64,000 bases of DNA, taken from Bacteroidota bacterium (GTDB taxonomy: Bacteria; Bacteroidota; Bacteroidia; Chitinophagales; Chitinophagaceae). Under the pieces are notes generated by a model. It searched no databases. It was not told the DNA's origin and worked only from the letters and a program-made list of their open reading frames with translations. The stretch spans positions 1 through 64,000 of the forward strand of contig JAFDXE010000012.1 in the NCBI GenBank assembly GCA_018268085.1. Reading direction: 5' to 3'. Positions 58,869 through 64,000 of the stretch are shown in pieces (position 1 is the first letter of the stretch; each line of letters starts with the position of its first letter). A program made the translations under genes and the position numbers.

Positions 58869-58888
58869 CAGCACTTAAAAAAAGCCAT

Positions 58889-60043
58889 ATGCAGTTTCAA
58901 CTTTCTGAAGAGCACGTAATGATCCAAAAAGCAGCACGTGATTTTGCCATCAATGAATGTTTACCAGGTGTTATTGAAAGAGATGAACACCAGAAATTCC
59001 CGAAAGAACAAATTGAAAAATTAGCCGACCTGGGTTTTATGGGCATGATGGTAAAACCTGAATACGGTGGCAGCGGCATGGATACGATCAGCTACGTTCT
59101 GGCTATGGAAGAAATCAGTAAGATAGATGCAAGTGTTAGTGTATGCATGAGCGTTAACAATAGTCTTGTTTGCTATGGCCTGCAGGAATATTGCAACGAA
59201 GAACAAAAACAAAAATACCTTACGCCCCTGGCGCAGGGAAAGAAAGACGGCGAATTGTATATTGGTGCATTCCTGTTGAGCGAACCTGAAGCAGGAAGTG
59301 ATGCCACTTCGCAAAGAACAACGGCAGAAGATAAGGGCGATTACTATTTATTAAACGGTACAAAAAACTGGATTACTAACGGTAACAGCGCAAGCGTTTA
59401 TTTAGTAATTGCACAAACAGATGCCAGCAAAGGCAGCAGGGGTATCAATGCCTTTATCGTAGAAAAAAACTGGCCGGGTGTTGTAGTGGGCGCAAAAGAA
59501 AACAAACTGGGAATACGTGGAAGTGATACGCATACAATTTTGTTCAACGATGTTAAGGTTCCCAAAGAGAATCGTATCGGCGAAGATGGATTCGGATTTA
59601 AATTCGCAATGAAAACACTGGCAGGCGGAAGAATTGGTATTGCATCACAGGCATTGGGAATTGCCAGCGGTGCGTATGAGCTGGCATTGAAATACAGTAA
59701 GCAGCGTAAAGCTTTCGGAACGGAAATCATGAATCACCAGGCAATACAATTTAAACTGGCAGATATGGCTACACGAATTGAATCTGCCCGCTTGTTGTGC
59801 ATGAAAGCCGCCTGGGAAAAAGACCAGCACCTCGATTATACACTCAGCGGTTCAATGGCCAAAGTTTTCAGTAGTGAAACAGCTATGTGGGTAGCAACAG
59901 AAGCCGTACAGGTTCATGGCGGTTACGGTTTCGTAAAAGAATACCATGTAGAACGTTTGATGAGAGATGCAAAGATCACGCAGATATATGAAGGAACAAG
60001 TGAAGTACAAAGGATCGTGATCAGCAGAACGATTTTAAAATAG
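58889..60043 (+). CDS. Acyl-CoA dehydrogenase
   Basis: A 384-residue FAD enzyme introducing the 2,3 double bond into acyl-CoA and giving electrons to EtfAB. FAD contacts YIGAFLLSEPEAGSDATSQRTTAE and WITNGNSASVYLVIAQT, then KAFGTEIMNHQAIQFKLADMATRIESARLL, and the catalytic base Glu368 in QIYEGTSEVQR. The catalytic Glu at this C-terminal site is the short/medium/butyryl-CoA group position; chain length cannot be settled. The TATTTTTG promoter gives it its own transcript. Confidence 0.93.
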   Translation: MQFQLSEEHVMIQKAARDFAINECLPGVIERDEHQKFPKEQIEKLADLGFMGMMVKPEYGGSGMDTISYVLAMEEISKIDASVSVCMSVNNSLVCYGLQEYCNEEQKQKYLTPLAQGKKDGELYIGAFLLSEPEAGSDATSQRTTAEDKGDYYLLNGTKNWITNGNSASVYLVIAQTDASKGSRGINAFIVEKNWPGVVVGAKENKLGIRGSDTHTILFNDVKVPKENRIGEDGFGFKFAMKTLAGGRIGIASQALGIASGAYELALKYSKQRKAFGTEIMNHQAIQFKLADMATRIESARLLCMKAAWEKDQHLDYTLSGSMAKVFSSETAMWVATEAVQVHGGYGFVKEYHVERLMRDAKITQIYEGTSEVQRIVISRTILK

Positions 60044-60111
60044 AAGTCATCCAGCTAAAATATTCAGTGTACATGTGCAGGCGATTTTCGTTTGCACATT
60101 TTTTTTGTTGT

Positions 60112-60119
60112 TACATTTG
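60112..60119 (+). promoter_or_regulatory. Bacteroidota -7 element, ABC exporter operon
   Basis: TACATTTG, 20 nt before ATG 60140; shows that this ATG, not the in-frame one at 60092, is the start. Confidence 0.5.
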
Positions 60120-60139
60120 ACCATAAAATAAATTCAACC

Positions 60140-60913
60140 ATGAGCGTGATTGAAACCAGGATGCTGAAAAAACAATACGGCGGTAAGTATGTACTCAAGG
60201 GCATCAATATGAACATTGAAGCAGGGCAGGTTGTAGGGTATATCGGCCCCAACGGCGCAGGGAAAAGTACTACCATTAAGATCATTAGCGGGATCATCGA
60301 CGAATTTGATGGCGATGTAATGGTATTTGGCCTCGATGTGCGTAAACATGCCATCGACATAAAACAACGCATAGGTTATATACCCGAACAAGCTGCATTA
60401 TATGATGTGTTAACACCACTGGAATACCTGCGTTTCGTTGGTAAGTTATATGCTTTAAGCGATGAAGTAATTGAAAGCAAATCAATGGAGCTGCTTCGGA
60501 TATTTGAACTCACCGACAAAGCTTCATCCCGAATGAACACTTACAGCAAAGGGATGAAACAAAAAGTATTACTCATCAGCGGGCTTATTCATAACCCCGA
60601 AGTAATATTTTTAGATGAACCATTGAGTGGCTTAGATGCCAACGCCGTGATCCTGGTAAAAGAAATATTAACGCAGTTGAAAAATAATGGTAAAACAATT
60701 TTCTATTCTTCTCACATTATGGATGTTGTTGAAAAAATAAGCGACCGTATTGTGATCATCGATAAAGGCGAAGTTATAGCTGATGGAAGTTTTGAATCAC
60801 TCAAGCAACAGGCACACAAAGGTTCACTTGAAAATATATTTACGTCTCTTACCGGCGGCGACGAACAAAATGCAAGTACGGCCAAAGCATTCATTGATAT
60901 TTTAAGAAGCTGA
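60140..60913 (+). CDS. ABC transporter ATP-binding protein
   Basis: From ATG 60140, 257 residues. Walker A GPNGAGKST (36-44), Q-loop region IPEQAALYDVLTPLEYL, signature YSKGMKQKV, Walker B VIFLDEPLSGLD and switch His in SSHIMD. This is the export type of ATPase (ABC-2 group). It precedes a permease after 2 bp, so they form one transporter; YggS follows. The substrate is unknown. Confidence 0.92.
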   Translation: MSVIETRMLKKQYGGKYVLKGINMNIEAGQVVGYIGPNGAGKSTTIKIISGIIDEFDGDVMVFGLDVRKHAIDIKQRIGYIPEQAALYDVLTPLEYLRFVGKLYALSDEVIESKSMELLRIFELTDKASSRMNTYSKGMKQKVLLISGLIHNPEVIFLDEPLSGLDANAVILVKEILTQLKNNGKTIFYSSHIMDVVEKISDRIVIIDKGEVIADGSFESLKQQAHKGSLENIFTSLTGGDEQNASTAKAFIDILRS

Positions 60914-60915
60914 TA

Positions 60916-62577
60916 ATGGATAAAATTCTTTTAAACATTTTATTGTGGCTGGTAAAAACATTTGGCAGCAAGGATATTGATTTTTACAAATTAAAAGTAA
61001 TTACCGAAACAAAGCTGCTCATGGACAGGCGCCGAACACCTGCCAACTGGAAAAGAAAACAGCAAAAGGAAATGAAGAACCCGATGCTGTTTACTTTAAT
61101 TGCTTATGCTGTTATCGGCTTATTTATCGGATTCCTTGTTTACGCAGTGCCATTGCTCATGGGCATGATCACCATTCATGCATACCTGTTGTTCATGATG
61201 GCGATGACATTGGTTACAGATTTCAGTACGGTATTACTTGATACTACAGACAACCAGATCATATTACCAAAGCCCGTTAGCAGCCGCACTTTGTTTATGT
61301 CGAGAGTGGTGCATATCCTCACCTACCTGCTGCAATTCATGATTGCCATTGTTGGCTGCCCGTTGGTTTTCATTTTTGCCAAATATGGTTTACTTACAGG
61401 ATTTGCCTGCGTTATTACAATGTTGCTCACAGTAGCTTTTGCCGTATTTCTCACTTACTTACTGTATGCATTGATCTTACGTTATGCAGATGAACAAAAA
61501 GTAAAAGACGTTATCGGTTACTTCCAGGTATTCATGACGGTGTTTTTTGCAGTTGGATACCAGATTGTGCCGAGGTTCATTGATATGGAAGCGTTGAAAT
61601 TAACCATTCACCTGCATTGGTATTCTTACCTTCTGCCACCGGTGTGGATGGCCGTATCACTGGAAGCTGTACACGAGATGAATATTGACCACATTCATTT
61701 ACTCAATATTGCTGCGGCTGTATTCGTTCCCATACTAACGGTATGGTTCATGATTAAATTCCTGGCGCCTTCCTTTTCAAAAAAACTGGGAGCATTGTCC
61801 GGGAGTACCGATGTTAAGAAAAAAAATACCCGTTCCGGCAAACAGTCAAAGTCCATCTCTGAAAAACTATCAAACTTTTTTTGCAGGAGTAAAACAGAAA
61901 CAGCAGGTTTTGAAAAAGTATGGAAGATCACTTCAAGAGATAAGAATTTTAAAGTACAGTTCTATCCCGGATATGCCTATATACTTGTATTCCTGTTTAT
62001 TTTTATTTTCAAAAACGGCAGCAAGATTGGCGAAGTGTGGACAAATCTTCCCAATACAAAAATGTTCCTGGCATTTATCTATATGCCGTTAATGAGTGTT
62101 TCCGGCAGTTTAAACATCATACCTTTCAATGAAAATTTTGCAGCCGCATGGATCTACCAATCATCCCCCCTGGTAAAACCGGGAGAGATCATCAGCGGAT
62201 CGGTTAAAGCAATCATTGTAAAATTCTTTTTGCCGGTGTATGTAATCATTATTTCGTTTGCATTGTACATCTGGGGAAATACGATCATTGATGATTGCTT
62301 TTTTGGTTTGTTCAACAACCTGCTCATATTTATGATCATGGTAAACATAATGGATCATTACCTGCCGTTCTCCCAACAGCAGAATGTAAAACAGCAATCC
62401 GGAAAATTTCTACGGATAATTTTACAACTGGTGTTGATTGCCGCACTGATCTACCTGCATTACCTTGCCTTAAAGATTTCGTGGTTACCATTGGCACTGG
62501 TGCCTGTTTCAGCAATTGGAACTTATTTTCTTTTAAAAAGAATCCAGGATCTACCCTGGGTAAAAATTTCTATTTAA
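60916..62577 (+). CDS. Large ABC exporter permease
   Basis: A 553-residue polytopic membrane protein with about a dozen transmembrane segments in two clusters, separated by a hydrophilic region with a Lys/Ser-rich linker (STDVKKKNTRSGKQSKSISEKL, about residues 295-320). The arrangement, with early DRRRTPANWKRKQQK and the ILPKPVSSRTLFMSRV block, is found in Bacteroidota permeases paired with an ABC-2 ATPase. It begins 2 bp after the ATPase stop. No substrate can be inferred; comparable systems export peptides or lipids. Confidence 0.75.
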   Translation: MDKILLNILLWLVKTFGSKDIDFYKLKVITETKLLMDRRRTPANWKRKQQKEMKNPMLFTLIAYAVIGLFIGFLVYAVPLLMGMITIHAYLLFMMAMTLVTDFSTVLLDTTDNQIILPKPVSSRTLFMSRVVHILTYLLQFMIAIVGCPLVFIFAKYGLLTGFACVITMLLTVAFAVFLTYLLYALILRYADEQKVKDVIGYFQVFMTVFFAVGYQIVPRFIDMEALKLTIHLHWYSYLLPPVWMAVSLEAVHEMNIDHIHLLNIAAAVFVPILTVWFMIKFLAPSFSKKLGALSGSTDVKKKNTRSGKQSKSISEKLSNFFCRSKTETAGFEKVWKITSRDKNFKVQFYPGYAYILVFLFIFIFKNGSKIGEVWTNLPNTKMFLAFIYMPLMSVSGSLNIIPFNENFAAAWIYQSSPLVKPGEIISGSVKAIIVKFFLPVYVIIISFALYIWGNTIIDDCFFGLFNNLLIFMIMVNIMDHYLPFSQQQNVKQQSGKFLRIILQLVLIAALIYLHYLALKISWLPLALVPVSAIGTYFLLKRIQDLPWVKISI

Positions 62578-62578
62578 T

Positions 62579-63265
62579 ATGCCGGTGAATACAGAAGGAT
62601 ATAAAAAAATAAAAAAAGAACTCGATGAACAATCGGTATTGCTGGTAGCTGTTTCCAAAACAAAACCAGTAGCAGATATTGTAGAAATGTACAACATGGG
62701 ACAGCGTGATTTTGGCGAAAATTATGTACAGGAACTTGTAGATAAAGTACAACAATTACCGCAGGACATCCGCTGGCATTTTATAGGTCATCTCCAATCG
62801 AACAAGATAAAATACATTGCACCGTTTGTTCATTTGATACATGGCGTAGATACTGAAAAATTATTATCAGCGATCAACAAACAAGCTGTAAAGATCAACA
62901 GGGTAATTCCCGTTTTATTGCAGGTGTATATTTCAAAAGATGAAACCAAGTTCGGTTTTGATGAAAAAGAACTGGAGGTATTGGTTGAAAAAATTTCCGG
63001 GAACAAAAATGAATTTACAAATGTTGACATACGGGGACTCATGGGCATGGCTAGTTTTACTGAAGACAATGCTCTGATCACTGCTGAATTTGAATCATTA
63101 AAAAAAATATTTGATAAAGTTCAGCCCCGCTTATCTGAATGCGGATATTCATTTACAGAAATCAGTATGGGCATGAGTGCCGACTATCGTTTTGCGGTAG
63201 CTGCCGGATCAACGATCGTACGCATTGGCAGTTTGTTATTCGGCGAAAGAAATTATCATCCATAA
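62579..63265 (+). CDS. yggS: YggS-family PLP-binding protein (PLP homeostasis)
   Basis: A 228-residue single-domain fold type III PLP protein. The PLP Lys is in LLVAVSKTKP, with FGENYVQELVDK, IRWHFIGHLQSNKIK, RGLMGMASF and the C-terminal MGMSADYRFAVAAGSTIVRIGSLLFGER. YggS/PLPBP buffers PLP and affects amino acid balance; it has no known enzyme activity. The start is one base after the permease stop, so it is translationally linked to the ABC genes. Confidence 0.93.
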   Translation: MPVNTEGYKKIKKELDEQSVLLVAVSKTKPVADIVEMYNMGQRDFGENYVQELVDKVQQLPQDIRWHFIGHLQSNKIKYIAPFVHLIHGVDTEKLLSAINKQAVKINRVIPVLLQVYISKDETKFGFDEKELEVLVEKISGNKNEFTNVDIRGLMGMASFTEDNALITAEFESLKKIFDKVQPRLSECGYSFTEISMGMSADYRFAVAAGSTIVRIGSLLFGERNYHP

Positions 63266-63371
63266 TGCATACGCTTTAATTGTTAAAATTTTCCTGCCTA
63301 CAAAGATTTGTAATGATTGCGGTTGCCGGTTCTCATATATTTAAATAACTTTAATCAACAGAAATTTACCC

Positions 63372-64000
63372 ATGACCGTTACATTTGAAACCGAAAAAAA
63401 CAGGAAGGCTTTTATTTATACCTGCATCATCTGCATTACGCTGTTGTTACTATTCATCTTAATTCGCTGGAAGGTTTTACCACCAACAATACCGGTTGCA
63501 CAAGACCTCATTGAAATTAACCTTGGAAACAACGAAGAAGGATTCGGCGAGGAACAACCATTGAAGAAAGGGAATCGTACACCCTCAAGAGAAGAAGTTC
63601 CGGTTACGAAAACGATTGCTGCAGCGAAACCGGCAGAAGCAAAAGTAACCCCTGATGAAAATGCTGAAGAGAATGCTGCCGCAGTAACAAAACCCGTTAA
63701 AACTACCGTTAAACCAAAAATAGAAAAAGCAGAAACGCCCGCACCGGTACCGGCTCCGGCCAAACCACAAAAACCAAAGATCACGTACAACGGCCCGGGT
63801 AACGGTACTCCGGGAAATAATCCCACACAGGATAACGGTTACACCTACCAGGGAAATAAACCCGGCGGAAAAGGCGACCAGGGTGATCCTTCAGGCAATA
63901 AAGATTCTTATGGCAACACACCCGGCGGAAAAATTGGTGGTCCGAGGATCCTTAATGGTAACAGGAAGATCATCCGTTATTATTCATTTACCGGTGATCT
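63372..64000 (+). CDS. TonB-like energy-transducer protein, partial at right edge
   Basis: From ATG 63372 the frame is open to the window end (209 codons, no stop). One transmembrane helix (about residues 14-30, FIYTCIICITLLLLFIL) is followed by a Lys/Pro/Glu-rich linker (PKIEKAETPAPVPAPAKPQKPK) and Gly/Asn-rich repeats (PGGKGDQGDPSGN, TPGGKIGGP). The visible end RILNGNRKIIRYYSF resembles the start of the C-terminal domain in TonB-family proteins of Bacteroidota. TonB would energise outer-membrane transporters via ExbBD; no exbB or exbD is within the window. Assignment depends on the missing C-terminus. Confidence 0.65.
   Translation, partial: MTVTFETEKNRKAFIYTCIICITLLLLFILIRWKVLPPTIPVAQDLIEINLGNNEEGFGEEQPLKKGNRTPSREEVPVTKTIAAAKPAEAKVTPDENAEENAAAVTKPVKTTVKPKIEKAETPAPVPAPAKPQKPKITYNGPGNGTPGNNPTQDNGYTYQGNKPGGKGDQGDPSGNKDSYGNTPGGKIGGPRILNGNRKIIRYYSFTGD

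Overview
The window looks like chromosomal DNA of a Bacteroidota bacterium, most likely of the Chitinophagaceae or a near relative. The evidence is: type IX secretion (T9SS) C-terminal sorting domains of both type A and type B, TAnnTTTG promoter elements typical of the phylum close to many start codons, a DUF1800/DUF1501 pair, a DUF2911 protein, a YpfJ-type metallopeptidase, and AT-rich intergenic DNA with few Shine-Dalgarno sites. No tRNA, rRNA, CRISPR array or prophage was seen.

Layout. 1-900: the 5' part of a REP-associated (Y1/HUH) transposase running off the left edge, followed by a decaying array of REP-like hairpins and a duplicated transposase fragment; a related hairpin lies at 3.1 kb. 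0.95-2.7 kb: a norC-norB pair whose NorB-like subunit lacks several canonical metal and heme ligands. 3-13 kb: mixed housekeeping and membrane genes (small molybdopterin-domain protein, winged-helix protein, ketoglutarate semialdehyde dehydrogenase, EF-G paralogue, TMEM175-like channel, methyltransferase/DUF2809 pair, ACT-domain protein, TMEM97/EXPERA protein). 13.2-28.1 kb: one giant gene (4970 codons) for a secreted T9SS protein built of dozens of Ig-like domains. 28-38.7 kb: HD phosphohydrolase, aldo/keto reductase, secreted GH5 mannanase, YpfJ peptidase, response regulator, and several small envelope or hypothetical proteins. 38.9-47 kb, minus strand: DUF1800-DUF1501 operon, a T9SS type B protein and a large secreted macroglobulin-like protein. 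47-55.8 kb: core genes rlmH, rhomboid, tilS, TPR, etfB-etfA, bifunctional nuclease, ispE, rocD and a VIT transporter. 55.8-64 kb: a second Y1 transposase, a TPMT-like methyltransferase with a CDF metal exporter, an outer-membrane barrel, acyl-CoA dehydrogenase, an ABC exporter with yggS, and the start of a TonB-like protein cut by the right edge.

How genes work together. EtfBA and the acyl-CoA dehydrogenase supply the electron-transfer chain of fatty or branched-chain acyl-CoA oxidation. The giant protein and the CHU_C-type protein are cargo for a T9SS encoded elsewhere. NorCB would reduce nitric oxide if the unusual catalytic subunit is active. The points that most repay attention are the NorB-like active site, the two-domain higher-order repeat in the giant protein, the EF-G paralogue with His replaced by Tyr in the G3 motif, the REP/RAYT array, and a small frameshifted membrane-protein ORF at 37.9-38.0 kb that has its own terminator.
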